A stretch of 64,000 nt of DNA from positions 14,176,001-14,240,000 of the forward strand of contig AP031354.1 in the NCBI GenBank assembly GCA_037833965.1, in the 5' to 3' direction. Shown one piece after another: positions 35,571-48,559 of the stretch. This DNA comes from Marchantia polymorpha subsp. ruderalis. Its lineage: Eukaryota; Streptophyta; Marchantiopsida; Marchantiales; Marchantiaceae. Below the pieces are notes generated by a model that was given only the letters and a program-made list of their open reading frames with translations, had not been told where the DNA came from and searched no databases. The position numbers were made by a program, and so were the translations under genes. The first letter of the stretch is position 1. Every line of letters starts with the position of its first letter.

Positions 35571-35955
35571 CTTAATGGTAATGGTAATAGATCAAGCCCG
35601 TGGCTGAAAAACACAATACAAGCAACAACCACAAACAAGGGAAAAGACACCAAAGGCCAATCTCTAGCTAGTGCCAAGAGCACTAGAACGGTTACTAATA
35701 ATGTCCTTAATATAACAACCTAAATCAAAAAGACCTAACTGTAACAAAGAATAGAAATTCTCTACATCTATATTATGAGCAAGCCTAATTTCTTCGTATC
35801 TAGAATAAGTAACAAATACATGCTCTTCATCCTCAATGTACCCACCGTCACATAGTCTACAAATACGTTCACTCCTATCAATATTAAGCCAACTTCCTTC
35901 TTCAATTCCAAGCCTATGAGATCCAGTTCTATGACTATAAAAATACTTAGATCAT
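35571..35955 (-). mobile_element. LINE 3' end with zinc-binding RT C-terminus
   Basis: On the minus strand an open frame of about 96 codons runs from about 35953 to a stop at 35664. It contains HRTGSHRLGIEEGSW, then ERICRLCDGGYIEDEEHVFV. The C-x2-C followed by EDEEH is the zf-RVT-like zinc finger that closes many plant and algal LINE reverse transcriptases. Below the stop lies a short 3' UTR that finishes near 35575 in tandem ATTACC-like units (CTATTACCATTACCATT on the minus strand), as seen at LINE 3' ends lacking poly-A. The rest of the reverse transcriptase is missing, so this is a 5'-truncated copy, the usual fate of LINE insertions. Confidence 0.8.
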
Positions 35956-38900
35956 AAAAATATAAACTTTACACAATGAAATTTCAATTTGTATGGGACT
36001 TATACAAAGTTTTTTAATTCTAATTTTTTTTTACCATCTTATGATTCTAATGCACGTTTAACTAAATAAATAATACTTAGTTACAATAAATTTGTTTAAA
36101 ATTAAATTTTTAAATAAAAATTACATGAAATTTTTAATTTATATTTAAAATAATAATTATTATTATATTTTAAGAATTCAATTTACTTTTATTTTTTATA
36201 AGTAAAATATTTCATGGTTATATTTATAAGTATATTAGTTTTAAAATAATTTTAATTATATATGTATATATTTGGAAAAAAATTCAATGTTTTAAATATA
36301 AATATGTATTCAAATTATCAAACACATTTGAATACAAATAATCAATAGAAGAACATATGCATAATCGACAATTGATTCATCATGCTTCTTAACATGATCA
36401 ATCTTTTATCACATTTTATACAGAATATTATTTTGCTTATAGAAAATTTAACTATGGACTTGAATCCACATTTGAATTCAAAAAGTATGACATCTTTGTC
36501 ATTTCATGAACACAACCAACCTTAAATCATATTTAGTGCAATATTTGATGAAAATATGATATTGTCATCTTGTGATATAAATTTTTAGTCAACAATGTAT
36601 TTACAATTTTATTGTTAATGATTATTTTTCTATATTGATAAAATAATATTTGTGAAAATTCTTGATAAGATGAAGCAACAAACTCATGAAATTATTAATA
36701 AATATATGAAATTATTTTGATGATTCAAAGAAATCATCATCTACAATCTTCAAGAATGAAAACTATTTTAAAAAGTATGAAAATGATACCAAAAACTTCA
36801 TGTACAACAAATACAAGATATTCACAGTCTATCTTTTGCAAAGTGCTTCATTGATACGCAACTTATAATTAAATGCTTCTTGAATCCAAGATTAGCATAT
36901 CTGATGCAAATCTTGCAAGTATTTATTGTTGCTATGACTTCACATAGAGATAGAACGCTTGGTTTGACTACTTACTATGCTGATAATCAATCTCTGCTTT
37001 ATTGATGCTTCCAATGATAACACCATTGCCAAAAGTATACTTTCCGGCCTTGTTTTCGTGCTTTTATTGATTTTGATTCTTCTTTGAATCTTCTACGAGA
37101 AAATTTGATGCTGGAGTATATCCGAATTTGCAGTTTGTACTTTTGCACTCTTGCAAACAAACCCTAGGTCCTTGTCAACAAACTAAAACTACTTCTCTAG
37201 AATCTTCAAGCACAACCTATCATAAATTATAAGTAAGTTTGTTAAGATAACCATCAATGCACTCAGTTGAGTTGTAAAATCCTAACTTTGACATAACTCT
37301 CCAATGGCATAATGTTAGTGCCGATTGTTTATGTCAAAAAAATATCTTTTCCACTATGTACGTCTAGTTTTGCTTGCTCATCCGAAAGTGGTATCTAACG
37401 CAAAAAATAGATAGTGTTCTTATGTTTATTCTCAAGAGAAAAATTCAAAATGCACTCACACACATAGTCAATATTAGAATACACGTCACTACTGACACCA
37501 GATATGTGATTCACAACTGCAGTTTACGTCTCAAATGAAACGTGTCAAATTTCATTAAAAAAGTTTCTAAAACTGTCATCAAGAGCTTTCGTAAACTTTC
37601 TTATGTATTGACAGTTCAACGAACTTCATAAACTGAGATTAAGGTAACATGAGTTGTATAAAATACTAAGTTAATTTAACTTAGTTTTTTTACTTGTTAC
37701 CTCGAGTTTTAATGTTTCAATGATTATTGAAATACACAAAATTATAGTTTTTACATATATGTAAGTAAACTTGGGATTTTTTTCCCAACTACTTGATACT
37801 ATAAGTTTATTATGATTTGATATAAATAATTTCTTCTTGATATATTTTTTTAAACAATTTTTCAATTTCACAAAAAGAGTAAATTTTTTTTAGTATAAAC
37901 GTTATATTGAAAATTAACTGTGACAATAGATGTATTGTGTTTAACTTAAATTCTAAATTTCTTATGAGGTTTTTAAATCCAAATTTTTTTGCATTTAAAA
38001 ATTATTGATAAAATATTTTTTCAATTTTTTAATATTTAATTTTTCCATAATATTTAAATTTAATAATCATTATTGGAATTTTATCTAATGTTCTTAATAT
38101 AATTTAAATCCTAATGAATAGCTTAAATTGCATATACAATATGAATTCTTATCCATTATTTTGAATTTTTCTTTTATGATCTTACAAAAAAGGTTTATTT
38201 TATAAATTTTTTATCAATAATAGTGATTTTCATGTTCAAATTAAGAAAGAAATTTCTTTGGAGTGTGCATATCATAATAGTTATATGTTTAAAACGTTTA
38301 ATGAGTGAGTTTAGTGAGTTTAGTGAGTTTAATCAAAGAACCGTTGCTTTTGAAATCAACTAAAACTAAAATTTACAAAATCTAATAGAAGATATCATCT
38401 TTTTATGTTATAATTAGCAACTTTTCAAAAAATTCATGAATATAATGTTTATATTTTTTATTTTTTATTTTTTATTTTCAAGATATACGAAGTATATTTT
38501 AATATTTTAATAATTAAATAGTTAAATAAATATTCTAGAATATTTTATTTTATTTATTAATAAAACTGTATCAATAATTAATAAGAACATTTTGATGTTA
38601 GATCAAATAATCTCCAACTAATGTATAATTAATAAACAAGAATAAGATCCAATCTATTTTTGATTTTTTATGAAGGTGATCATATATCATAAAATTTATC
38701 ATATCCATTAACTTTGACTATTTTAATGGAAATGAATATTGATTGAAAAAAAATATACATGTGGAAAATATAATAACAAAGATTTATTCTTCAATTAACT
38801 TACTACATATATGATTTTCCAATTGTTTATGTTGGTGAAAAATGATGCAAAGAGGATATAATTATCTTGTGATAGATTATTTTTTTAAAGATAAATTACA

Positions 38901-39500
38901 CTCAAAAAGAATTTAAACTATTTTAAATCAAAGTTTTATATTCTTACACACAAGCTTTCAAATGATTTTAAAGATCTATTGGTTATAGATTTCATAGGTA
39001 GATAAAAATCATAATTATATTGTTTGAAAATGATACTGAATATCAAATTGAATTGATACATGTTATGTGTATTTTGAAGATAAAATGAAGCAAAATCAAT
39101 TCATGAATGATACAACGTTGGATGAACATTTTAATGTGAAAAAGTCTAGATAAACTTGACAATATATTACAATTAGTTTTCTTCTTAATTAAAAGAATAT
39201 TTCTTCAACTCATGCATTAATTTTAAAAAAATGCATTGATGAGATGTCAATCATGAAAGATGATTGTAAGAAAGTGATAGATTTTTCAAAACAAGTAGAT
39301 TATTTCATAAAACAGCTGAAATTTAGAATTGATAACAATTCATACAATGAATTAAACAAAATTCTGAAATGTCAAGTAAGATCTTTAAAAACTGTTATAA
39401 GATTACTAATTTATTGATGTTGATAGTTATAATGATATCGAAAGTTTATATTACAAGATGATATAAATTTTTTTTAATAATTTTGATCTGTCTTAATAAT
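35956..39500. other. Very AT-rich DNA without recognised features
   Basis: Long runs of A and T dominate. I read both strands and found no conserved protein motif, LTR, TIR or RNA gene. Short open frames such as the one at 37671-37871 look random. Confidence 0.5.
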
Positions 39501-42269
39501 TTTGTCTTTAAATGTCTAATAATAACCGGCCTCTTCAGTTTTAACAACTTTTCTTTTCTTTGACATAGTTCCCTACGGATCTACATTTTATTGTTCCCTT
39601 CTCACCTCTTCCTCATCGAACATCTATTCACACCAAATATGAAATGTTATACTTGTCTAACATCAATCATCTTGCGATCCACTCTTAGCAGATGACTGAA
39701 ACAAAGTGATTGAGACCGCATTTATTTCTTATCTGTTTTCTCTTCACATACATTTTCAAGCACCTGAATCATACAACCCAACTCATTGTTTCAAAAGATG
39801 GTCTCTACTCGGACTTTCTCTCCAGCTTGCTCGAGTGAAATCTAATCAGAGTGAAACAATGAGAGATTTTAAAGCTGTCTGTGTTGGACTCCTGATCCCT
39901 ACTCATACCTTTTGTTATCTCTGCATTAGTCCATCTTGAACTCTGTTCTCAAGGCAAGGCTTTGTGTAACTTGGAATAAACATGCACGTAAACACGAGCA
40001 AAAAATGTAGCCTCTCCGCCGATACAACAATCATAGTTGAGAAAGTTGCCGTCGACAAATAATTTCTGCCCTTTGTGCTTTGTATGCCATAAATCATAGA
40101 TATCTTTGGGTCATCAAGATCTCGAACATGGTGAAATCCATGTATAGAGGACATTGACAGATTCTGCCTTCTCTGATACATTATTACATTCAATATCTGC
40201 GGCTGCAATGGCATTACCTCCCCTTCAAAAATGTTGAATGGCGTCAGTTGACTATATCTGTGGATACTGATACTCAAAGAAACGCTTCGGATTGAACCGC
40301 GGGTATAGAAATTACTCTTCATATCTGCATAAATACTGTGTGGAGCTATTCAGATAACAACTGAAAATACCGGGTTTGTCTTACATTTCCGGACCGTCTC
40401 TCACTTGTAAAACCTCCGGGGTCTTACACCCTTCAAATCTTTACGGACCCGTGAGATGTATACATTTTCGTAGCAACTGGCCCATTCCTATCATCGTCTC
40501 ACACAATGGGTGTTCCAATAATTCCAACAAACGGCTTCTATGCCGGCACACGGTTCTCTTCAAAAGAAGTCGAACACACAAATACACACAGCTGACTGCC
40601 AGTTGAGTGTGCAATTTGGTAGTTATTTCTCCTTGTAAGTGACGATGAAAGATCTTATTCATAGGTTTACTCAAGGCTTCTCCTCAACCGGCATCGCGGT
40701 CTAGACAAGAGTGATGCCACGATACAAGTTCAGAGCTTCGCGTGTCCAAGAGTTTTCAGCAGCGAGGGTGGAAAGGATAATATTATTCAGCTCCTCCACG
40801 TGGAAGTTGACATCGTTGAGAACATGAATCACTTGATCTTGAGGGATTGGAAACTATTGAATACGCACCTTGGTGATTATTCCTCTTAGCCAACCACGTT
40901 AAAAATGTCAAACTTCAGTCTTGCAAAACTCTGTAGAAGAACCTAGCAATTCACAGAAACCACTTATCTCATCTGGCGTGCTTGTTAATCTTCCACACAG
41001 TGAAGAAGTGAAATATCATGAACTTAATATCATAACTCTTTTGCTCCAATTGAAGAATTAGCTGTTCGGGTTAAGGGAGCAATGGCTTTTGGCAAACATA
41101 GGCTCGTTAGAATTATACGAAACTTCCAATCCCAAGTTCAACCTCAGCTGCGGTGCCAACATGTACTCAAAGCTATCTCTCATATCACGTGCAATTCACC
41201 AAACCACACTCAATCCCAAATGTTGGCTGGCCTAGCGATAACGGATACTCAAACTCTCTCTCTCTCTCTCTCTCTCTCTTCAGCTGATACTTGTCATAGT
41301 TGTTTTCTATGAACCCAACATCATGTGATAAACAAACTAATGGGAAGTGAAATTTCGAGTCACAACAATTTCAGTGGTTGCTAAGTTGAGAGAATAGTAG
41401 CATCAGATCTCGTCGATCTAGACCTACTGATGTTGAGTGTCTGAATGCACCCATGTCTGGATTTCTTGTGATCTCATGAGGAAAGTGGAGGTCGCGGCTT
41501 TTCAGAGGGCTACACAGTACCAAGGCGAAACCGGTGTCTCCAACGCATGATGTTTTTGATGTGAGTAATAGCGCAAGTCTCTTCCTCAGATCCACTGCAC
41601 GTTGCACCTTGCATATACGATTTGACAAATTCGTTACAAAACAGGTCAGGTCACAAATCTTGGACAGGCTGCTAACTCGAACAAAGGCTCAGACCAACGC
41701 TACATGTGTGTAGGGTCAGTTTCTCCTGTGTGCGTTGGGGCAAATAATGATGCAGGTTTGACATCAGTTTTATGAAATTCGATTCAACGGCTCCAAAATC
41801 TTCCTGCTTGTAGTATTTAGCTTTCTCGTGAGAGATAAAAAGGCTGCGCCTGCCAAGATTGAGGCGTCGCTGGCGAGTCCGAGAAGCGAGCTGACTCGAT
41901 GGACTCGCACCCGTAAAATAAATTGGATCAATATAGTGAAGGCCGATGACCCTCTCAATTTGGACTTGCGATATTCATAAACTCGCAAGCAGAGTCCAAC
42001 ATTTTACATTTTACTTCAAATCTGCACCCAGACCATGGGCAGCGACCTAAGCGCACCCATGCTATTCAAATTACTCCAAGTGTGTTATGTGTATTAACCA
42101 GTTACACCAATTATGGTTGGATCTTAACAAACACTGCCGAGCATTACTTGTGACCACCCATGAAAAACAATGTCACACAAAACCCATGACAAGTAACGTC
42201 AAGCTTACTGTTCACTATGGATTTAACTTGAAGGAGATACTTTTGCTAGTACATAACGATCTTTCTTAA
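39500..42269. other. Mixed-composition region, no assigned gene
   Basis: Base composition is more balanced than the neighbours. On the minus strand three short stretches look protein-like but do not form a supported gene: near 40945-40985 (LTSTPDEISGFCELLG), near 40700-40850 (PQDQVIHVLNDVNFHVEEL and TLAAENSWTREALNLYRG) and near 40105-39945 (IYDLWHTKHKGQKLFVDGNF and GGEATFFARVYVHV). They may be exons of an unrecognised or decayed host gene. A CT microsatellite lies at 41254-41280. Confidence 0.3.
41254..41280. repeat. (CT)n microsatellite
   Basis: About 13 uninterrupted CT units. Confidence 0.9.
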
Positions 42270-42289
42270 TTACCTTATATATGAACTGT

Positions 42290-42860
42290 ATGTACCGTAT
42301 GATGTAGAGTCAATGGGTACCCATACCCATGGTTTAATGGAAATGTAATGGGTATGGGCTAGGATGCATGGTTGGGTCCAATGAATGGATGGATATTGGG
42401 AGCCCATTGAAGTACTCAGATGTCCACCTCTAGAAAAAACTCTTCCGCAACTCGTTACAAGCCCGACAAATGGAGTCAATCAGCAAGCTTCACACGAAAA
42501 TCATGAAACATGTGTTTGGGTAATGTCCATGTCACGAGTTTGAAGAGCTCACTTGCATATAGTGACATTATGTACTGACGGTAGGTTGTTCACCTGTTCA
42601 TGCTCTTATCATATTGTTGGTTAAAAACAATTTCGCAGTAGGTTGTTCACCTGTTCATGCTCTTATCATATTGTTGGTTAAAAACAATTTCGCAGCATGA
42701 AGTGAAACTTTATATGAAGATTCTTGTGTATGGACTCATGGATAATGGGTATGGAAAAGTTGTCATGGGTGAGCACAGTTGACCCACTCATAGGTATACC
42801 ATACCCATGAGTGGCTCAACTCATGGGTATGGGTTGGATATGGGTAAAGTTTTGAAGCTC
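42290..42860. mobile_element. Possible hAT-like remnant with GGGTATGG repeats
   Basis: Many copies of GGGTATGG or its complement CCATACCC lie in both orientations at 42310-42360 and 42740-42860. An imperfect palindrome sits at 42784-42814. The right part of the first cluster ends in GTCCACCTCTA, which resembles plant hAT terminal sequence, and subterminal GGGTA-type repeats are common in that group. No matching left terminal repeat or 8-bp target duplication was found. Confidence 0.35.
42581..42694. repeat. Perfect 57-bp tandem duplication
   Basis: The unit GTAGGTTGTTCACC...TTTCGCA is present at 42581-42637 and again without a mismatch at 42638-42694. Absence of differences in otherwise decayed DNA means the duplication is recent. 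Confidence 0.95.
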
Positions 42861-43239
42861 AATGCATGACTCTTGTATGATTGTATGGTTAAAAACAATT
42901 GCTAAATTTTTCATCTTATTTTATGCTTTTAGAATCATTTTTTTTAATTTTATGTTTCAGACTTATTGAGATTTTTCTTATTTAGGAATTCTATCTGTAA
43001 CGTTTTCGTAACTTTTATCAATCTTGTCTACTCTAGTAAAATTTTGATTTAATTAGTAAAGAGATTTTTCAAAAATTTCATCAACTTCTATTTTGTTAAA
43101 TTATTTACATATTTCTTTATATATGCCAAGTAATTTTTTGTACTCAAATTTTTGTGTATGCAATAATTTATAGATTTATTGTATTATGACATATTGAAAG
43201 ATTTAAGCCTATATAAAAATATAATTAGATTGTCATGAG

Positions 43240-43271
<32 letters not shown>

Positions 43272-43381
43272 CATATATATGCAATGTAAGAAAATTAAAG
43301 TTCAAAAGAATTGCAGATGAAATCTGTATTGATAATTTTCATCATTAGATTTCAAGAGTTATCAAAATTTTTATAAATTTT
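42861..43381. other. AT-rich spacer with AT microsatellite
   Basis: AT-rich DNA. An interrupted (AT)n tract lies at about 43240-43280. Nothing else is seen. Confidence 0.6.
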
Positions 43382-43644
43382 TGTTGGAAAATAGTAGTAT
43401 ATTTTGGATCAAATATCAAACCAATACACACATTCACATTCACACTAGAGAACAAAGCATGTGTGGTTCTTCGTATAAGCTAAGTCCACGTGAACACATC
43501 ACAAATTTATTGAAAAATGTTCAACGTGACGAGTTTATCAGTCACGCTAAGTAGTATATCCAACACCACCCAACAGGTGACACTAATCTACAATAGAATC
43601 CCTAAAACCGAATCCTATACCTCTCACAGGAGTTAACACTAACA
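43382..43644 (-). repeat. Copia 3' LTR, 263 bp
   Basis: It has TG...CA ends, with the TGTTAG start and CCAACA end typical of plant copia LTRs, and a purine-rich tract directly upstream on the coding strand. Confidence 0.7.
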
Positions 43645-46600
43645 AACTCTCCCTTGACACATGTCGGAGACAACTAAATACTTAAGTTATATAATTATTT
43701 TGCAAAAATTCTATAAACAAATCTAACAAAAAATCCTCTTGAAACAAAAGGTAACTAGAACTAAGCCGCAGCCAAAAGAAAATAAAGAAAAAATATTTAA
43801 AGATAACTAAAATGCTAGTAATTTCTACTTATATTACTCATGCAAAATCTACACAGTAGCACAATGTTTACTAAAACTTTTCAAAATAATAACTTTAGTT
43901 AACACATCAGCTAGATTACATTTATTGTCAGTCTTGATTAGCTTAATTTTTTTATCAAAAACTACATGTTTGATAATGTGATACATGATGTTGATATATT
44001 CTACTCCATCATTTAATTTGCAGCAAGATTTTATGCACTCCGGCTATCGCAATTAAGATTGACAACCTCATCTAACAATCTCATCTCAATGACAAGCTTA
44101 TCCAATCAGAAAAAATATTGTTGCTTTTGCTACCGTTACATACTCAGCTTTTGAAGTAGACTAAGTTATGCATTTCTCAAAGATAGATCTCCAACTAATG
44201 CATCCATCACCAAGTGTAAACACATATCCTATTTTAGATATTGTATGGTCCAGATCTTAACCATAGTCGTCATCAACGTAGCCTAACAAGAATTTAGTAT
44301 CGTCTAATAATTTGTCAAACAATGAAACATAATCCTTAGTACTTTTTAGGTACATAAAAATTCATTTCACTGCTTTTCAATGTACATTATTTGCATTTGA
44401 CATACATCTATTCATCTTGTCCATTGTTAGAGCAATGTCAGACCTCATGAACATCATCAAATACATGAAGTTGCCCATATTTATGTTCTATGAATTTGAA
44501 GACATCGTTCTCTTGTTAATGATATCGTTGAAAACTAAGCTACATATTGTTTGAAATGTGATATCAAAAGAGTACATTCATCTTTAAGGTCTATCATGTT
44601 AAACTTTTCAAACACACATTGAACGTACCGACTATATTTAAACACAACATCTTTTTCATCACATTGCTATAAATATTCATTTCTAATATACTCCTTAATT
44701 TTAAGTGCAAACTTTAGTTCCTCCTTGCATCTGCCAACATCGAATTAGATCTTTCAAGGATGAGCATTTTATTCAACCTAAAATACTAGAATAATAAGAT
44801 TGAAAATCTTATTAATCATCTTTTTCATGTATATACAAGGATCATACTCGCTCCATAAAAAACATTTTGCTCTCATGAATTTAACAAATCTTACATTTCA
44901 ATATCTATGAACTTACTTTAATCCAAATAATGATTTCAACAATTTACATGTCAACTTTTTTTCACATTTCTTCTCAAAGTCAACCAATTGTATCATGAAT
45001 ATTTCTTAGTCTTGAGAACCATAGAAAAATGTTATAACTACGTTTATATGATTTATAACAAGATCAGATGTTATAGGAAGTGCACATATCTGACAAAGAG
45101 TAACATACTTTGATACTTTAAAATTTTTTTGTTGTAAATCAAATCTTTATCTTATGTGAATCGTCTAATCACCGACCTAGTTTTAAAGATACTCTTATTA
45201 TTATTAGCTAGAATATTTTTTAGTTTATAAACGCATTTGCAATCAATCAAAGTTTGATTCTTTGATGACACCATCAACTTATCCAATACCGACTGCATCT
45301 CACGCAACATAGCAGCATTCAATTCAAATTTATAAATAAAGGCTTGAGCTTTTCTATAAGAGTAACTATCCACTTTTTTCAAGATTAACACAATATCATC
45401 ATAATTTTTTATATCAATTTTTTATATGATATATCAATATCATCTTTTTGTAGAAAATTCTTCCTTGTCACTACAAATTTTCTCTATTTCAATGATATGG
45501 AATTATTCAAAAGCCCATTCATACTAACAATAACCTTATAGTCTATTGTATTTCATAGGCTATAATTAGACCTTTCCACTTTTTGTATGTTCCATATTTC
45601 AACAAAATAAGTATTATAATCAAAACAAAGTACACAACATACAAATCTTACACCAAAATTGTTATGTTTTCTTCAGTAATTTACGAATTTGATGACAATG
45701 TAATACAACTTCAAGAAAAATGGGTGTTATTATTTATTTGTGAATATACTTTTTCCATTTCAACACTACAAAATTATTTTTTAAGGTGGCAGTATTAATA
45801 AATGTACACTCTAATCTTCCAAAAAAATCCTTGAAATGAGTATATATGTACTTGATGCCAAAAATAGTCCAAGCTTCAATAAAATCAGACTCGTCCATCA
45901 AAACAATATGTGCATTAACGAATTGCGAAGTCAATGTTTGCAATGAACACAGATCAAAAAAAATTTGTGATCTGTTCACTATTTGATCATTGTCGTTTTG
46001 ATGCCAAAAAATGTTCAAACGATCTTGATATTTCAGATTTAAATGAACAACATCTTGTGATTTCAAAGTGGCAAGTTCATGAGGTAGGCAAAAAGGCAAA
46101 ATGTTGAAACTCGTCTGATTGAATTCATCAATTGTTGCTTCGACTTTGCTTAGATTGCAAACTACTTAAAAAAAGATTGTCAATTCTAAGCAAAACTTCA
46201 AGTTTTGATTATTGATCTAACTTGGTGATCGATACGAAGATGCAGACTGTAGTTATTGGTTCTAAAAGGAATACCCTCAAATATTCATGAAGTTCAATCT
46301 TTTTTAACAATTTTTCTACATCCAAAACGGATATAGAATCAACATCAAACAATAATCACTTCGGAGATGCGAGGATCACAATTTGAGATGTAAAATCCAT
46401 GTTGTGTTTCAGTTTGAACAGAGTCTTGTGAGATCGCTTTGCAGCGGATTCAATGAAATTCATCCGCAATAAAAGTTGTGGTTAAGTTAAATATTGGTCC
46501 AAACATAGTTTAAACCAAAGTAACTATCTAGGAGTTTTCAATAGCCGTAAACGGTGTGACAAATGTCTAAAATGTTGAACTTTTATCACATTCTCATTAT

Positions 46601-47290
46601 GCCAAGTAGAGGGAAAAAAATTAGTATTCAATATATAGAAAATTTTGAAAATCAAATACGGAACATGCGAAACTCCATTGCCAAAGTGTCGTATTTAGAG
46701 AGACGTGATTATAATCTTTCACATCATTAGTTTTTCAAAAAATCAAAAAGCAATATAACAAAAAATTCTCAAATAACTATATCACTCATTTGTTTGTGAT
46801 TTGGTTAACATACTACGCATCTTTTCCAACACTACTTGATTAAGACTTTAAAAACATCATTTTGTTGCGGAATATAAACGGTGATTAGATGAAATATGAT
46901 TGATTATTCTTTGCAATAATTTTGAATTTATTATAAATTATATTCTACTCCATTATTCATATGTTAATATCTCATTTTGTGTACAGTCTAAGTCTCAACT
47001 TGTATTTTGTAATTTTTGAAACATCTCAGACTTGTGTTTGAGATTATTAATTCACACAAATCTTGAGTAATCATCAATATATGATATATAATAAGATTTC
47101 CTTGAAAATGAAGCTTTTGAAGAGGATATCCACATGTCACTATGTACATACTCAAATATTTGTTGGAAACTATGAGTTTCATCATCAAAGGCTTGCCTAC
47201 GATGCATGCTCATAATACAATATTCATAAAAGTCTAAGTCAATGCCAGGTAATATTTCCAATAACTTTCTCTTGCTTAGGAAGTACACGT
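43382..47290 (-). mobile_element. Old Ty1/copia element, minus strand
   Basis: Parts in minus-strand order are integrase N-terminal region (47290-46985: HSDMWISSSKASFSRKSYYI and YIDDYSRFV), an unassigned middle (46100-45730), reverse transcriptase (45400-44380: AMLREMQSVLDKL and IDCKCVYKLKNI), RNase H (about 44330-43900) and one LTR. INT-RT-RH order is copia. The 3' LTR is 43382-43644, beginning TGTTAGTGTTAACTCC on the minus strand right after a purine tract GTCAAGGGAGAGTT and ending TTTTCCAACA. No 5' LTR was found. It is old, with many breaks. Confidence 0.8.
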
Positions 47291-48559
47291 ATTTGTTGTC
47301 TATTTGTATGTTTGTAATTTACTCTATAATACTTGTTTTATATCTATATGTCTGTAAATACTTCCAGACATATAAATGAGAAACTTCCAAGAATGTGAAA
47401 CTCAAAACCTTCCGTTACTTTAAGCTAAAGCACAAAATTTAAGACTCGTGAACTTGGTCCTCCTTTTCTAGGTGAAATCGCTTGCTGTTGAGAAACAGCC
47501 ACAACAAAAAGTGGTGTTCGCTTCTTCACAATTTTGCAACAGCAGCCAAATTTTGAACACATGTCCCACAGTGAAGCAACAGCTATGCAATTATTTACGC
47601 TCTTGATCGGATTTACCCGCTTCTCTGTCTCCCTCCTACATGATTCGTCTTGTAGACTACGTTCACAAGAACATCTCACGAGTTTAATAAAAAAAAATTA
47701 GCACAAGAAATATATGTATATAAAAGTATGTATGCAGAATCATCCATAATGAGCCAAATCATGTATTTAATTCACTTATTAAAAAACGTTTGAACATTTA
47801 TATAAATAGTATGAGCTATAAGAATGAACTGTGATTAATTGAAATATTCTAAGTGTGATCCTATAAGGGTTACTAGACTTGGCTTTAGGGTTTCGGCTAG
47901 AATCAGTTTGAGGAATTCAATTTTGACTGATGTCTATTTTTGACTTTAATGTCGACTAGTGTGAGCTATACTTCTTAGCATGATAATCATGTCTTTTTTT
48001 CAATTTTTCTTAAAAAGTCATATTTACAGTTACAAATTTTTATTGATATCTTTTGATATTTCTAGCCTAAAAACATGCAGGTTTTATTTTTTATAGCTCT
48101 GTGCTCACAATACATCTCTGATTTTCTGCCGAGAACTTTTTCTGAATTGTCTATATTATATAAATTTTACACTACTTTTTTTTTATCTAGAATTTTTCAT
48201 AGAAATTATTTCTACATTTTTTTGATAATTTTAAAATCTTGATATTCACTATGATCATGAACATAGATTTTGATGCAATGTTATAAATTGAAAAATTAAA
48301 TTATTATTATTTTAGATCAAAGATATATCGCAGATTTTAAATTATTTTATCAATCAATTTCTACAATCATCAATTGATGTGATGTGACTGCGTTATTGTT
48401 ACCAAAAAAAATTAAACACACACACACACTTTTAAGTGCTGTGTTTTTGTGCACAGCACTTAAAATACATTATTCATTATTATAGTCCACACAACAGCTC
48501 AAATTTTATAGAAAAAAAACTTTTGAATATCATTGAGAGATTTTTTGTGTTCTCTTATA
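47291..48559. other. AT-rich stretch, no gene
   Basis: A short, more GC-balanced patch at 47400-47690 has an open minus-strand frame without known motifs. The only structured site is the hairpin at 48430-48465. Confidence 0.45.
48430..48465. repeat. 14-bp inverted repeat hairpin
   Basis: TTTTAAGTGCTGTG and its exact reverse complement are separated by 8 bases. A CA-repeat lies directly upstream. It could be the remains of a small palindromic transposon or a chance hairpin. Confidence 0.7.
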
